A stretch of DNA of 64,000 bases from Poecilobothrus nobilitatus. Lineage: Eukaryota > Arthropoda > Insecta > Diptera > Dolichopodidae. A program made the position numbers and the translations under genes. The DNA lies in contig OX352774.1 of the NCBI GenBank assembly GCA_947095535.1, positions 212,152,965-212,216,964 of the forward strand. The letters are read 5' to 3'. The notes beneath the pieces are model-generated. The model made no database searches and was not told the DNA's origin. It worked only from the letters and a program-made list of their open reading frames with translations. Below are positions 13,383 through 27,870 of this stretch, one piece after another. Positions within the stretch are counted from its first letter, which is position 1. The number at the start of each line of letters is the position of its first letter.

Positions 13383-13524
13383 ACCCTGCTTTGTATACAC
13401 AAAGTATAATTTGACTGACATTTTCATTTTTTTTGCATAACCAAAAGAATGACGTTTGCAGACATACTACGATGATGATGGTTTTTGATGGTTGCAGAGT
13501 AAACAACATTACCGAAAGCAGGGT
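13383..13524. mobile_element. MITE with CCCTGCTTT terminal inverted repeats and TA target duplication
   Basis: TACCCTGCTTT at the left is mirrored by AAAGCAGGGTA at the right, so the 9-bp inverted ends are flanked by TA on both sides. About 140 bp, non-coding. The TA duplication is typical of Tc1/mariner-type elements. The right arm extends to ACATTACCGAAAGCAGGG, which pairs perfectly with the unit at 12863. Confidence 0.6.
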
Positions 13525-16500
13525 ATGTGTTACTAATATGATTCAAGTAAGATAAGACGGAACTGCGAAATCGTTAAAGAAATTTCTTTTAACTCAGCTT
13601 AAAAATTCATATTTTCATACTAATTAAGTAATTTGTTAACCTAAAAATATAAGTAATTATTTTTTTTTTTTTTTTAGGATAAGTTATTTTATTATGGTAT
13701 TTTAAAAAAAAAAACAATTTTCAAATAAAAACAATTTTTTAATTACACTTAACCCATTAAAAAGTATTTAAGTATACCAAAACTTAATTTTTTTATTGTT
13801 TTTTTATGTTTTTTTTTTAAATACTTATTGTAAATTTTATTTTATTTTAAAATAAATAATATCAAATAAATAAATTAAAATAAATTGAATAAGTATGTTT
13901 AAATAAAATATTGTGTTATATGAATTATAATTGCGCAAAATTAACTAATTAAGAAAAGAATTTTATTTTTATTTTTTGTTTTGTTTTGTTTTGTTTTTTT
14001 TACATATGTAAATGAAATACTAATTTAGTAAGTAATTGAAATTTATTTAAACCAAAAAAATTAAACAATAAAAATGGAAGTTATAATGGGTGAAAATTAA
14101 ATAATTTGTTATTTTATATACCTACGACTTACGAGTATATATAAGTTTCAAATATCAACTGTAATAAGACTGTAATACTTAATTTTATTTATCTTTTTAT
14201 TATTTCCTACATTTATTTCTTTAAATGTAAAATATATAAAAAAAATTAAATTTTTTTTTTTTTTCGTTTTTTCCAATAAATACCAATTAAAATTAATTTT
14301 AAGAAATTTAAGAATATAAAAAAGATGGTTTACATTGCGTTGTTTAAATTATGTAATTATTTTGCACAAAAAGTTACACAAGGGAAATTTAATTTCCTTT
14401 ATAGTAATTGATATGTTTTCATTTTGTGCATACTTATATATACATATACTTATATATATATTTTTACTTATACTTATCTATTAAAAATAAGTATATTTTA
14501 TAAGAAAAGCTAAAAAAAAAGTTTTTATAAAAAATAAATTGTCCATGAAAATAATAAGTTAGGGCTAAGGAAAGAAAATATTATCGACTTAAATTAAAAT
14601 CTAAATTCGTAAGTAAGTAAATCTAAACATTGAGAATATCCTATCTATTCTAACTGTTCAGGTACTTGTACAAAACCTTATAATTCAATATTAAGAAGAA
14701 CTTTCATGAGTTGACCAAGAAAGTGGTGACTTGCAAGTGCAACTTGGAGTACAAGCAAAGTTATGTGGCGAGATTTGAATTTATAAAGATCCAAATCAAT
14801 ATATTCTTTCTTCTTTTAAGAACTGAAATGAAACAACATTGATTGGTGTTATTATGGAAAATTGTTTTCTTTCTCTGCACCTGTTCCAGTCTGTTTGTCA
14901 AGAAAAATGTGAAAATATCTTGGTAGTTTCTTTCCACAAGACTTAGATTCTAACAAGAATCTGAGAAACTTTGAAAGCTTTTTCTGTCAGAGTGTATCAT
15001 CAAGGCATAAATGAAGTGAAACTTAACATTAACTCTTGTCGAATAGATTCTCCTGTGTTTTGAAAGTGCATTACGAATCTAGAGTCTAGTAATTACTGAT
15101 ACGTTAGCTTAGTCTTTATCAAAAAAAAAATATATATGAATTTAATATTAAATAGTATTATAATAAAAAATTAGTGACTAACTAATAAAATAAAAAAAGC
15201 TTAAGAATTTTAAAAACATTAGATTAAGAATATAAACTTTTTATTGTCAAATTAACTATTTATTGCCAAATTATTGAAAGCATCAGAAATTAACAAAATA
15301 ACAGGTGCAAAAGAGGAAAAATTTGAACCAAGTATAAACCAAAATTTAACGTTTTTAGATAAAAACTCAAAAATATGAATATGAATCAATCAAATTGAAA
15401 CTATATGTTTTAAGTTTTACTTAAATATTTTTAAGATTTAAATTTTAAAAAAAAAAAAAAAAAAAAAACTTTTAAACGTTTTGCTAAAGAATTTTCATTT
15501 ATATAAAATCAAACATTTCATAAATAATTTTTTAAAAAGAAAAGTATAACTAACATTTTTTAAAAAGAAAGTGGAATAACATTTTAATATACGAGTATTT
15601 TTTAATTTCTAATGAAATTTTTCAATACAATTAAATACTTTTTTTTATCTTTCATAAGTAAATAAAAAAAAAAAACTTTCGGAATTTTAAATTTTATTTT
15701 ATTGATTACTTATTTATGTTTTCTCTTAAATTTACATTTAAAAAAAAAAATTAATTTTGATTTTCCAAATAAATTTTAATATACTTTCATTTTAAATGTT
15801 ATAATCATGATCATTTTGTAAAATTTTCTTTTTATTAGGTTTTCCTTATTCTATTGTATGATACCAATATAAAAACTCTTACCTTAACCTTTTTGAATAA
15901 TAAATTTAACTAACATTTATTTGTTAAAACGAAATTAAACCTTTTGTATATCAAATTTAAATATTTGTTTCAACTGTGGTTAAATATTTCTATTTAAAAT
16001 CAAAGTTTATGTTCAATGTTTAAATTTCATTTGTTTTATATATATAAGAATAATGGACTAGAATCCCTGAGATCCATATAAATCTCTGAAGTTTTATTTT
16101 TTAATTTTTTATTTTTACCCTTGGTTCTTAAAAAAAAAAGACTCCATTAGCCTTAATTTGTTTTGTTTTATTTTTAATCCTTTAGGAGTTGTTTTTTAGT
16201 TTAAGTTCTTAAAAAATATAATTATTTTTTTTTATATATTTTTAAAATAATCAAAAAATATTGATGCATTTATTATTTATTAACTATGCAAAAAAAAAAA
16301 AAAAAATTATTTCTTTATTATGGGTATAATTTATTTTCATTGAATTAGTCATACTCTTACCATAAGACTACCAACATATATATATACTCATAGGTACCAT
16401 AATAGAAAAATGTTCGTCTCTATAGTTATTAAATAAACAATGAAATGAATATTTTCCAAAATACAAAGAAATTTTTTTTTTTTATAACTACAATTGAAAT

Positions 16501-18878
16501 TTATATTCAACCACAATCTTTATTACACTTTCAGAATAAAAAAATCAAATGTAATAAAATGTAATTAAATTCAAATGTAATAAATGAAAACCATATTGGT
16601 ATTTAAATATATTATAATTTTCAAATAAGTATAGTTATGGTATTATTTTACCACTGTATGAAAAATATTTCATACATAAGTAAATACTTATACTTACTTC
16701 TTATATAGGTAGAAAGAAAAAAAAAACCTAATCCTTTAACTTAAAAATTCTTAATAAATTTAAGTTTAAATTTGTTTTGAACGATTTTATAAAAACTCAT
16801 TTTGTTTTTTTTTTTTATTTTTGCAGAAAAACAAAAAACCGATTCCAAACAAAAAAAAAAAAAAACCTTAAAAACAAAATAAAAGTTTGTTTTTTATATA
16901 TATGTACTACATACATACATATATAATTAAAGTTTCATCAGTTTTTAAAAAAAAAAAATATATTCCACCATATCCAACAATTTTGAATTAATCCCTTTTT
17001 GCTTAGATATTTCCTTTTTAATTCTAATTTTTCAAAAAATAACACAAAAAGATAATAAAAAAAAAAAAAAAAAACTTCTACAAGGAAAATATAAAGTAAT
17101 TTATTATTAAAAATCGATTTATCAGAGAAAATTTTTAAAATTTTATAAAAACAAAAAACAAAAAAAAAAAAACCACAAATAAAATGAAAAAGAAATTTTT
17201 AACTAAAAACGGTTATAATCTATACATATGCTATTAATACAGATCTATATAACGGTTATATTTACATATTGAGATTAGTTATACCACTTTTTAAAAGATT
17301 CCAAAAAAAAAGAGTTTCGATTACTTAAATATAACACCTTCTACTTTAAACTGCTTTTTTTTTTACTTTACTTTATTATACGAAAATAGACAAGTGCACA
17401 CCTAACATATCCCTAGTGTTTTTCCATAATGGCATAGTACGTTGTTTTTTTTTTTTTTTTTTTTTCAAATGTTTTTGTTCTCCATTAGTGTGAAATAACG
17501 GTAAAAGAATAGAAAAAAAAAATTCTATTGCATCATCATTGGTTTATTATTAAGTTCGTTATATATAACGGTACTAAATACGATGTATTTTACAATAAAA
17601 GAAATAAAAAAAAAAAATCTTACAGTTCTCTTACAGTTACAGTTTTTACATAACTATTATTATGTTGTAATAACTTTGTTAGTTACAGCTTTTTTTTTTT
17701 TGCTTTTTTTTTCCTTTTTTTTTTGTGTTTTATACTTTTCTTTTTAGAATTTTGCTCTTTTTATTTTATGGTTTTTTATTTGTACAAAAAGCAATCGATT
17801 ATTTTTTTTTATTATGGATTCGATTCTTTTTTGTTTGTTATATGATTGAGGTTTCTGTGGTCTTATGTAAAAGAAAACAAAAAAGCCAGTAAAAAAAATT
17901 TTTTTTTTATTTTTTGTCACCTTTAGTAGAAATGATTTAATTAATTTTTAATTTTTCCTTTTCTTTTTTTTTTCAATAAATTCAAAAAACAATTTATTTT
18001 ATAATTAAGCGTATACAGCACAGATTATTAACTATGTAATAGCAGCTCTGGAAAAATTAATGTTCTTAGCATTAAATGAACGAAATTACCTTTAGCATAA
18101 ATAAAAGCAAGTAAATAGTTACTTGAAATGATAATAAGTACTTATACTTAAGTATCTATTTAATTTTCAAATACAATTTAAAATTAAAATTCAAAAATTG
18201 ATTTTTTAAATAAATTTAAATTTATTATAACTGAATTTTTACAATATCCATTTGGGAAAAGGGATTGAGTAGATTGATTTTTTTTTTTTGAATTTTGTAA
18301 ATTTAAGTCTTTAGAATAGATAAGTATATATGTATATATATACAATATATAGTATATATGTATGTATATATGTATAAGTATATATGTATACATATATATT
18401 TTATAGTTCGATTCAAATTTTTAAGAAAAATATTTCATTTACTTTGAATATTCATTATTTAAGTACAAAAACAAATTTTCTTAACTCTGAATGTAAACAC
18501 TTAAGCTAGAAAATAATTTTTTAATTCAGAATTAGATATTCAACTGGTTCGGAAAATTTGCTTTAGTGATAATTTTTTAGAAAATCAATCAATTTTTTAG
18601 AGTATGTTACCTAATTAGTTAGATTATCGATGTGGTTAATTTAGTTCATTAAATTCAACTTTTTTTTTAGGTTTTTTCGACTAATTCTTTCAACTTACAG
18701 ACCATTTTATTAATTTTTAATATAAAGATTTGTGAGTTTTGAGAAATAATTTAGAGGATATCTATATACAGTTCAAGTTTAAGAACAGTTCAGTTTATAC
18801 TTTATGCCTACAATGCAGTCCAATAAACTACACTAGAACGAACTACTTCTTTTTCAGTTTTATAATATATATATATAT

Positions 18879-18988
18879 ATATAATTAGATACATATTATA
18901 TTAATTAGATACATATTATATTAATTAGATACATATTATATTAATTAGATACATATTATATTAATTAGATACATATTATATTAATTAG
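18879..18988 (+). repeat. 20-bp tandem repeat, about 5.4 copies
   Basis: The unit TTAATTAGATACATATTATA is repeated with complete identity in successive copies (18901, 18921, 18941, 18961), with a near-identical copy before and a partial one after. Perfect identity in an otherwise decayed intron suggests a young, length-variable minisatellite. Confidence 0.95.
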
Positions 18989-19142
18989 AAAAAAAATTAT
19001 GGTACTCATAACAAATTAAAAATAATATTTAATTTTAAATGTAACATTAATAAAAAGTTAAATGTAACATTAATTGCATTTGTTTTTTTTTTTGTTTGAT
19101 ATGGTCTCGAATATCTTCAAAAATCTTTTATAAGTTGTCGGT

Positions 19143-19270
19143 GAATTCGTAAATGGCAATCATACATGATAATGCCCATCAAATATGGCAATATGACAAT
19201 CGCTCATTGAATCATATGGATAATATGGCAATCGCCATCAAATATGGACAACTGCCAATCAAATATGGGT
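19143..19270 (+). repeat. Imperfect short repeat cluster (ATATGGCAAT / CATCAAATATGG)
   Basis: Variants of ATATGGCAATCGCC and CATCAAATATGG recur five or more times with irregular spacing. Degenerate simple-sequence block. Confidence 0.55.
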
Positions 19271-21198
19271 TTCATTAAAATGGTTTTCGCATTTTGGTTC
19301 TTCTTTTATCAAAAATGACTTTTGTTGTATTTCTTTACTTTTCCAATAGTTAAAAAAAAAAAAAAAATTTCTATTTTATGGCTAATTTATTCAATAGATG
19401 TTTGACATGTTGCAAATGATTGAATCTTAGTATTATTTGAATATCCTTCTAATAAAATCCAACCAAAATGCGTATTAATTGCGGTTAGATTTTAATTGCT
19501 TTCAACATAAAATACATAATCCAACAACATAAAATTTGTTTTATTTTCAATTTGAATAAAATCATATTATGTTTAAAGTTTACTCTGCATTAAATTTTTA
19601 CATTAAGGACTTTAAAAAAATAAAATAAAATTCGTTTTATTAACTGTGTATATAAACGTTATTGAATTTTCTAATACATACACATTTAAAAGAACTATAC
19701 ACAAAAAATAAAAAAGATCAATAAACTGCAGAAATATGCATAATTTCTGCAATTCATTAGGGTACTTACTCGTTTTTTTTTTTTAAACGAACCAAAACAT
19801 AGTTTCTATTCATATAACTATGGATTTTAATTAGCTATGGAATTAAAAAATGTATGAACTTGTAACTACTTGTTAATTTTTATAACTTGTACTTGGAAAT
19901 TTCATCGGAATAATAATAAATTCTAATAAAAACTTTTTTAAAAAATTAAGTAACTATAAATTTTATATAATATAAAAAAAAATATTATACAAGTATATAT
20001 GTAAGTATGTAATATATTATTAAATATTACCTAATTTATTTCTACCAAATAATTAATTATCCTAACCATAATTTTAGATACAATTAAAGTTATTTACCAA
20101 GATAACCAAAATATGTAACCAACGAATAAAACCATATAATAATTAAAATAATAACAAATATTAAATTTTATTTTATTACTTACTTAATATATTTTTAATG
20201 GATATTTAACTACTAAGTAATATTTAAAGAGGTTAGCATAAAAAAAAAAGGATAACATCAAGAGGGATATTAAATAATATGTAATGTAAATAAAATTTTG
20301 TAATAATATTATTAAGTAAAATTATTGAACATTCCAGAATGTTTGAATGTCAGATACTTGATTGTTATATTCAAGAATTAACTTTTAACAAAGCTTCTAA
20401 GTACAAAAAGTAGAAGCAAATCAGAAATAATAATAACAAAAAAAATAAGTAAGAAGGCTAGGGAGGCTAAACTGTGGAAATTCTGGTTACTGGTTATGGA
20501 AACTCATTTATTGTGAGAACTGCTAAAATGTAGAGCATGCTGCCATTCAATGTGTTCCCCTCTGATGGAAATCCGCCATTTTCAATTTACATCTATTTCC
20601 CTTCAAATCCTTTCCTCTTTATCCAGACCTACAATAATGTATAAGGGAATCCGTTCCTAGTGTTTGGATAAAAAAAAAAAAAAGTGCAAAGACTGCATAA
20701 AATTTGATTTGGTTTTCCTATTTGAAAATGATTTAATTTGCTGCAAAACTGTTGTTATTATCATGTAACTCAGAATTGACCATTTCACGTTTATTCATGG
20801 TTATTGTTTTTCTATTTTATACTTCTAATATATTTTAATTTTTGGAAGACCATCTTAATATATTCATTTAATTTAGAATGAAAATGTTCAAATCTACTAT
20901 AAAAAGTCTTAAATAACTAGCGCAAAATTCAGTATACATTTATTCACTTGTAAAAGATAGAAAATTTTTGAAAAACTTTAGTGAAGAAGGATAAAAACCT
21001 ACAAAAGCTACAATACTTTATGGAAAAAAGAAAAAAATAAAGAATACAAATAATAAGAAAAAAAATATGATTCCATAAATGTGCTCAATGTCAAAGCAAT
21101 TACAAAAAAAAAAATCTAATAAAATCTAATTATATTGAATTATGTATATCGAAATCAGTAAAAAGGGTTGCTATCTAAATTCTAAAACCTGTATTACA

Positions 21199-21275
21199 TT
21201 TGACTGTATTTGATTTGCCTGTATTTTCATTTGTCTGTATTTTCATTTAACTGTATTTCATTTGCCTGTATTTCA
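21199..21275 (+). repeat. 15-16-bp tandem repeat, five copies
   Basis: The unit TTTGCCTGTATTTTCA and variants (TTTGACTG, TTTGTCTG, TTTAACTG) stand in tandem. Non-coding. Confidence 0.8.
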
Positions 21276-21954
21276 TATTATACTAAAATATATTAAGTAA
21301 GTAGTTATATAAATATTCTGTAAAAGATTTCCACTAAAGGAAAAATCGTATAGCCCTGCTTTTGAATGCAACTCTAAAATCTCTCATAATTTAGAATGAA
21401 ATACAAGCAAACGATATTACGGAAATACAGAGATATGACATACAAGCATATGACACGCTCCCCAATAAAAATATCATATACTTAAATGCGATAATATAAA
21501 TTCAAAATGAGAACTTGAGAAATTTAAAAAGAAAATAAATTGTTTGCATTAATTTTTGATCTTTTATGAATACAGTTATTCGCAATAACAAAACATAATA
21601 TTATCAAATTTTTTGCAACTGAGATAACGAGAATTTTTTAAGAGGGAATCTGTATAACTAAATCTGGACTTTCATTACAAGCATATAAATATGTTGAAGA
21701 GTAGTTTTATAATAAAAGCAAAAAGAAAGTTTATTTTAATTCTTACAAAGAAAGAAAGAAAGGTTTTGAAAGAAAGGTTTTGAAACATATGAAGGTATAA
21801 GTACCAAATTATTATATGAAAGTTACAGTACTTAGTTTTTAAATATTGATTGGCTAGAGTGATGAATTCTAAACTCTTTCAACTAGGTATACATATATAT
21901 ATATAAACTTAAATTAATACTTTATGCTATTTTGTAATAACAAACTCTTAACTC

Positions 21955-22060
21955 AAATCTCACACACGTCGTAAGAGTTATTCCCCCTTACGACATTTAC
22001 AGCTACCCCTGAACAGGAAAGATGTGGCAGAGAATTGTTTAGGAAATCAATTTAATGCAA
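21955..22060 (+). repeat. SINE 3' body fragment
   Basis: The segment CACACACGTCGTAAGAGTTA followed by TTACGACATTTACAGCTAC, CCTGAACAGGAAAG and GTGGCAGAGAATTG matches the bodies of the SINE copies at 43621-43873 and (inverted) 1203-1347. The tRNA-like head is missing. Confidence 0.6.
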
Positions 22061-22934
22061 GTTTGCAGAATATTCTATATACTTAATTACTACTTATCTC
22101 TAACTTTAGCTTGTATAATGTAAAAGTCTATTCCTTTGGTACAAAAATTCAATAACTAAAACAAAGGCGCGGAATATGGTAAAATATTCATATATTATAA
22201 CTTAACAGTTATACTGTATGTATGTCATTGCTTCCAAAATATATTTTCGATTACATGAATAAAATGATGTTACACTATTTTTTACGACAATAAATAATAT
22301 TTGCTCTTAAATTAAAATTTGAATAGATTGTTCTCATACAACTGTTACATTACTGTTGTTATAAGTATAGATACATATATAGTTATATGAAATTTTCATT
22401 CTGGTCAAATTTTCCCCAATATATATTTAAAAAAAAAAATTTCACTGAAACCACTACAACTAATGGTAAAATTGTCCTTACAAGAAATTTTAAAGAGATT
22501 CTCTGATTTGTTCTTCTTATACTTAAAATAAAATATGTGTTCTATAAATAAACTTTTCCATCTTAAATTACGTAATTATCAAATATTCAGGCAGTCTTTT
22601 AATTAATGAGTAACTAAGTATGTCCAAAAAGTTTATATATATGTATATATTAATCGGAATATAAAATTATTCCGAATAAAATAATACTAGGGCTGAACCT
22701 ATATTAAAATATAAACAAATTTCCAAAAAAAAAACAAAAGAATAAAAATTACTTTTATACAGAATTATCGAATTAAACATATTATTATGGATGTCATTTC
22801 ATTTCAATTTATTAATTAAAATTTATCTAAATGTCAATATTAAGACTATATATAATATATTCAAATATAGAAAACTAAAAACAGAAATAAAGAATGATCA
22901 ACATTATTATTGATTTAATTATATTATAACTTAT

Positions 22935-23400
22935 TTTTATTTTTTAGCACATTTTTCAATCAAAAAAAAATTTATTAGTTCTACTATGTCCATCAGTTCA
23001 TCTGTTCACAAAACTATTATACGGATTACAATGAAAAAATTACATTTTAGCAAGAATAAGGTAAAAAAAAAATTAACGTTGTGGAACAACTTTTTTACAG
23101 TTTCTCCAACCATTACGGAGTTACAACTCTACAACGTTAGAAAAATCTATGTTCTCAATTGTTATATCTCGAGTTGTCAATATTTTTGTAATCTAAAAAC
23201 GTCAGACGGAAATTTTTTAAGTTTTATAAATCAATATAAAAATTATATTGATTTTATACTTTTTTGCAATTTGGTACATATATATTTAAATTTATCGTTA
23301 TGTAAAACTTTAATTTTGCAAAAATTTTATTTCCCCCGTATCTCCAGAACCCATTTATTCAGGCCTTGCATAATTTCAAGAGGAACAACAACTTTGAATT
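22935..23400 (+). repeat. Dispersed repeat family B, copy 1
   Basis: Shares GGAACAACTTTTTT, CATTACGGAGTTACA, a GTTnGAAAAAnCT block and a Cys-less non-coding body with 43425-44350 and 62930-63470. The 138-codon open frame at 22986-23402 falls in this repeat and is not conserved as a frame in the other copies. Confidence 0.6.
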
Positions 23401-24970
23401 AACATAATCTACATATAACTCACGAAGAAAATTTGAATCCCTTTAAGATCTATTATAAATAAAAAATTATAAAAATTTTCTATTTTAGATACCAAGTATT
23501 AAAAATTCCATCGCAAATAATTTAAGAGAATAGAGTTGTAATGCTAAAATCAAGTGGTATTACCTAGTAACATATATATATGAAATTTGCAGTAAATCAA
23601 AACTGCTAATGAAAGTATGTTTTCAAATTGACATTTGATGTTTACTTTGACAGATACATACTCATAAAATTATTCATTCAGATTTAAATATATAGTTTTG
23701 ATTTTTGGATGTTTTTATAATTATTATATTATGTTTAAGATTTTTAAATTATTAATCATAGTTTTGAAGAACAATATAGTACATAATATGTACAGTGAAA
23801 TAGTATAAAATACATTTCATTTTAATATATCGAAGTAAAAAAGAAAAAAAAACTAAAAATATATTATTTAAGTAACTACATATATGCATATTATGTTTAT
23901 TATATTATAAAATATTTAAGTATATTTTTTGCTTACATTATAAAGTATTTACAGTTTCTTCTTTAAAAATTATATACACATGCGTAATCAATCTTTTGTA
24001 AAATGATTATCCAATAATATGTAAATGTCAAAAAATATTCAAAAGTAACATTACGATTTATTTAATTTATGATTTCGCAGGTAATATAGTGAAAAAAAAA
24101 AAAAAATAGAATGCAAAAATCGATTTATGAAACTAGCAAAGCAATGCATGTAGGTTCACCAACACCCTGTAGGTTTGACATTTGTTCAAATTTGCCGTAA
24201 GTATATACATATGTAGATATGATATAAAAATTAAAGTGTAAATCCAACATTATATTTTTTGTATTATAACGGCTTTTCCTAAATTTTTAAAAAATTTTTA
24301 ACTATCGTTTTCTTAAGTATGTGTACCTACATAAAAAATTCTAAAAAAAAAATAAAAAAATAATCTTAAAATTTTTTTTTGTTAACTAATGTGCGTTTTT
24401 AAAAAACTTTTGGTTTTTCATTACTTACTTATATTTTATTGAAGTAAAGATAGTAAATAAATAAATTATTATTTGGTATTAATAGGGATTCAATTGATAA
24501 TAATAATTTTTATGATGTTTTTTTTTTTTTTATTTTCAGTTTATTAAATTTTATGTATTATTAAAGATAAATAGATAAATATTATTTTATTTACAATAAC
24601 ATTAAGAAGCGATTGACGTAACAATTTAATTAAAAAAATCAATAAAATATAGAAAATAATAATAATAATAATTATGTTGTAAACAAAAATTCTAATAATA
24701 ATAAGTGAGTATTCTAATTATTTTTTTTTTTTGAAATGTCAATAAAACTATTTTGAAGTTTTAGAATGTTAATGTTTAATAATTTATAATTATAAAATTA
24801 GTTAAATTTTCTAATTTTGATATTTAAGTACATTTTAGTAAATCTTTTTTTTAATTTAAAATTAATATTGAATTAATTATAGATTACATATTTTGAGGAG
24901 AATATTATAAAATCGTATCGCACTACAAACAAAGGCACGTGACATAATTTTTATGCATATAGAAATAACT

Positions 24971-25050
24971 ACTAGAAAATCCCCTGTGGAATTGCACAAT
25001 TTCTATAGATTCAAAAACATTTACGTTATCATACTGACTCCCTTACTACC
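24971..25050 (-). mobile_element. Dispersed terminus with hairpin and CTAG end (Helitron-like), copy 1
   Basis: About 80 bases beginning ACTAGAAAATCCCCTGTG are nearly identical to 63829-63908. Read on the minus strand the sequence ends with an imperfect palindrome (TGTGCAATTCCACA), then nine bases, then CTAG and T. That is the arrangement of a Helitron 3' end. Confidence 0.5.
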
Positions 25051-26460
25051 TGTATGAAGGGAGGGATTATTACATGTATTTTTTAGCTTAGGTATATTAA
25101 GTACCTATCTAAAATAACTTATGGATTTTTAATTTAATTTGAATTTTTTAGGTGTAGGGTATAAATAAGTTACTTTATCGACTTACTGTTACTTTTACTT
25201 GTTTTTTTTTTTTTGCTTGAAAAAAATTTGCTGAATTTATTTTATTTAAATGTACTTTGGAAGAGGTCTTTGGCATATTTAAAAAAAGATTCATGTCTCT
25301 GATAATGAAATTTCATAAATTTTTGGGGGCTTTTTTTTTGTGACGGTCGTTTTCGACAGCTTTTTAATTTAATGGTCTAATAATAAATTAGTACAAAATT
25401 ATGAATCTATTGTGAGAGAAGGCTTCTAAAATGATATTTTCTATGTTATTTTTTCTTTTTTTTTAAGAAAAATATCCATTTCTATAATATTTAGTAAGTT
25501 TCTGATTTCTGTTATAAAATATAATTAGCTAAGTCTGCCGAATTATATTAATATAAAATAAAAAAATTCGAATATTTTGTTATATCAAAAATGCAGCTTA
25601 AAAAATCAAAATTCCAACCTAAATAAACAAAACTACTTTAAAGCCTGCTGCGAAGCTTTTACCAGCTTTTATAATAGTGAAAACAAAATCAAGAATAAAA
25701 TCGGCCTATTATTTGTTTCTTATAAATATAAGGCTTACTATAAACTTTGCTCCTTTCACTTTCAAGTCTTTTAATTTTATTAAGAGTATTTTTATTTTTT
25801 TCAAAACAAAGAGTCATTTGAAAACTGCCAACAGGAGATTAATAATTTATTTTTAATTTACCGCTGCGACCAGTTCATAATGGATGTGGCAGTCAAATTT
25901 AAAAATTAAAAATTTGCTTTAAATTTTGTGTCGAAAGTACTTTTTAAAAAGTAAAAGTTTGTGTCTCTGATAAGACTTTTAGTCGAAGATTTGTGTCTCT
26001 GATAATAAAATTTTAAATTATTAAATAAATATACATAAATATCATCATTGCCAGTTTAGTTTATATTCAGTGTGAGTGTTTTATTATAGATTTAAAATAT
26101 ATTTTTTTACATGTTGGCAACGTCTCGCCAACATCTTGTGTATTATATTATAGATTATGTATACATATATGTATTTCTTATTAAATTATTAATTCAGAAC
26201 GGAAACAATATCAAAGACGATTTCACATGAATATAACTTAGAAGTATGTAGGTAAAGGTACTAAAAAATATTGTTCTTGTTTGCAGTCCTAACGTCATCA
26301 CGTGGGTCGTCAATCGTCATTGTCATGTTTAAAAATAACGTGAACACAATAAAGCAAATTATTTTTTAACACAAAAAGAAATTTAAAAAAAAAAAAAAAT
26401 AGTTGCAATTTGGAAAAATTACAATATTAAGAAAATATCTTTATTATTTAAACACTTTTA

Positions 26461-26660
26461 AGGCCGTTTTACATGTGTATTTACAATTAAGTTCTCATTT
26501 TTCGACTCAAAATTCTCTTTTGATTTGGCCAAATAGTCTTAAAGGAGCAAACATTATTCATTTCATTTATTTAACATTTTAAGGATTTCTCATTTTAGTT
26601 TTTTAACGTTTTTATTTTTGATTTCTCATTTGAGAAATCCATAGAGTGTAAAATGGCCTT
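26461..26660. mobile_element. 200-bp MITE with AGGCC inverted ends and TA duplication
   Basis: The left end AGGCCGTTTTACA and right end TGTAAAATGGCCT are inverted repeats (one mismatch), flanked by TA on both sides. The interior is AT-rich and non-coding. The right half also carries a small fold-back (GATTTCTCATTTGAGAAATC). Confidence 0.75.
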
Positions 26661-27454
26661 TATAATGAATATCTTTGATTTCGAGAGTCCACATTCGATA
26701 AAAATTTCCTCTTTATTCAAAATAAAATTTTTAACCGATTAAAATAAACCAAAATACGTTAACGTTATGTCACATATCGGCAAAATAACCTTTAAACGCG
26801 TTTTGTTTTCAATCGTAGGTGAATACGATAAAAAAAAAACTATACAAATATGAAAAAAAACAGAAATGTAGATCACAAAAGCCATATACGACTTTAGATT
26901 AACTATACATATGTATATATATATGTAATTGTAGAGTAATTTTGTAAATCGCAAAAGAATATCATAAAAATAATATTTAACTTTAAAATTAAATGTTTTG
27001 ATTACCAATAAAATTTTAATCTACGTTTACGATTACTTTTCACTATCGTAAACATAAAGATCATAAATGTTTAATAAAACAAATATATTGAGAGGCTTTC
27101 AGCTATAATTTTTATTTTAAATTGTTGTACGCGAAAATTTACGCGACTATAAATTTTATAACAAAGAAAATTGTAATTGCTTATGATTAAAATTATTATC
27201 GTAAGCAATAGACCATATCGTTACAGAAATATTATATTACCGAACACTAATCAATAATTGATGGCTATAAGCCGTTAAATTAAGGAAAAACGTGAAAAAC
27301 TTAAATTTTTAATCTACATATCAATATGATATGAGTAATTGAGAGAATTAAATGGCTTTTTTAAAAAAGATGCTCACTTTGAAAAACTCCTTTTTCTCAA
27401 ATATTTAAAATTATTATTTAATTTTTATTTATTTAATATTATAAGAGATAAAGG

Positions 27455-27870
27455 GCCGTTAAAACGTTCAGTTATTTTACTCAATTTAATTGCACAAATT
27501 CGGTTTAATTAAACGGAACTGAATGTGTTAACGACAGAAACTGCGCAAATCAATGTTTAAACAAACTTAAAAAAGAGAATTAATTTTTAAGTACAGTAAT
27601 TTTAAAAAACTAGAATTTTATTGAGTGCAGTAATTTCTTGTATGGACTTATGTATAATCTTAAAACATTTTAAGAAAATGAACCTAACTATACCTATTAA
27701 ACTGCATAATTAACCTAACTATACCTGAAAACTGCATAATTTAAAAAAAAAAAACTGGGCTGTGTGGATGTAAAATTTGCACGAAATTGAAATTGAATTG
27801 AATCTAAGAAATTGTTTCAAAAAAAAAAAAAGAGCAAATAATATTAATAAAAAAGAAACGTTTTAACGGC
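27455..27870. mobile_element. About 416-bp inverted-repeat element (MITE-like)
   Basis: GCCGTTAAAACGTT at 27455-27468 is a perfect inverse of AACGTTTTAACGGC at 27857-27870. The interior is AT-rich. A related right-end sequence (TAACGGCTTTTCCTAAATTT) recurs near 24268, suggesting a dispersed family. Confidence 0.65.

Noticed and set aside
22986..23402. 138-codon open frame on the plus strand
   Set aside because: It lies in dispersed repeat family B, other copies do not keep the frame, and the peptide shows no domain.
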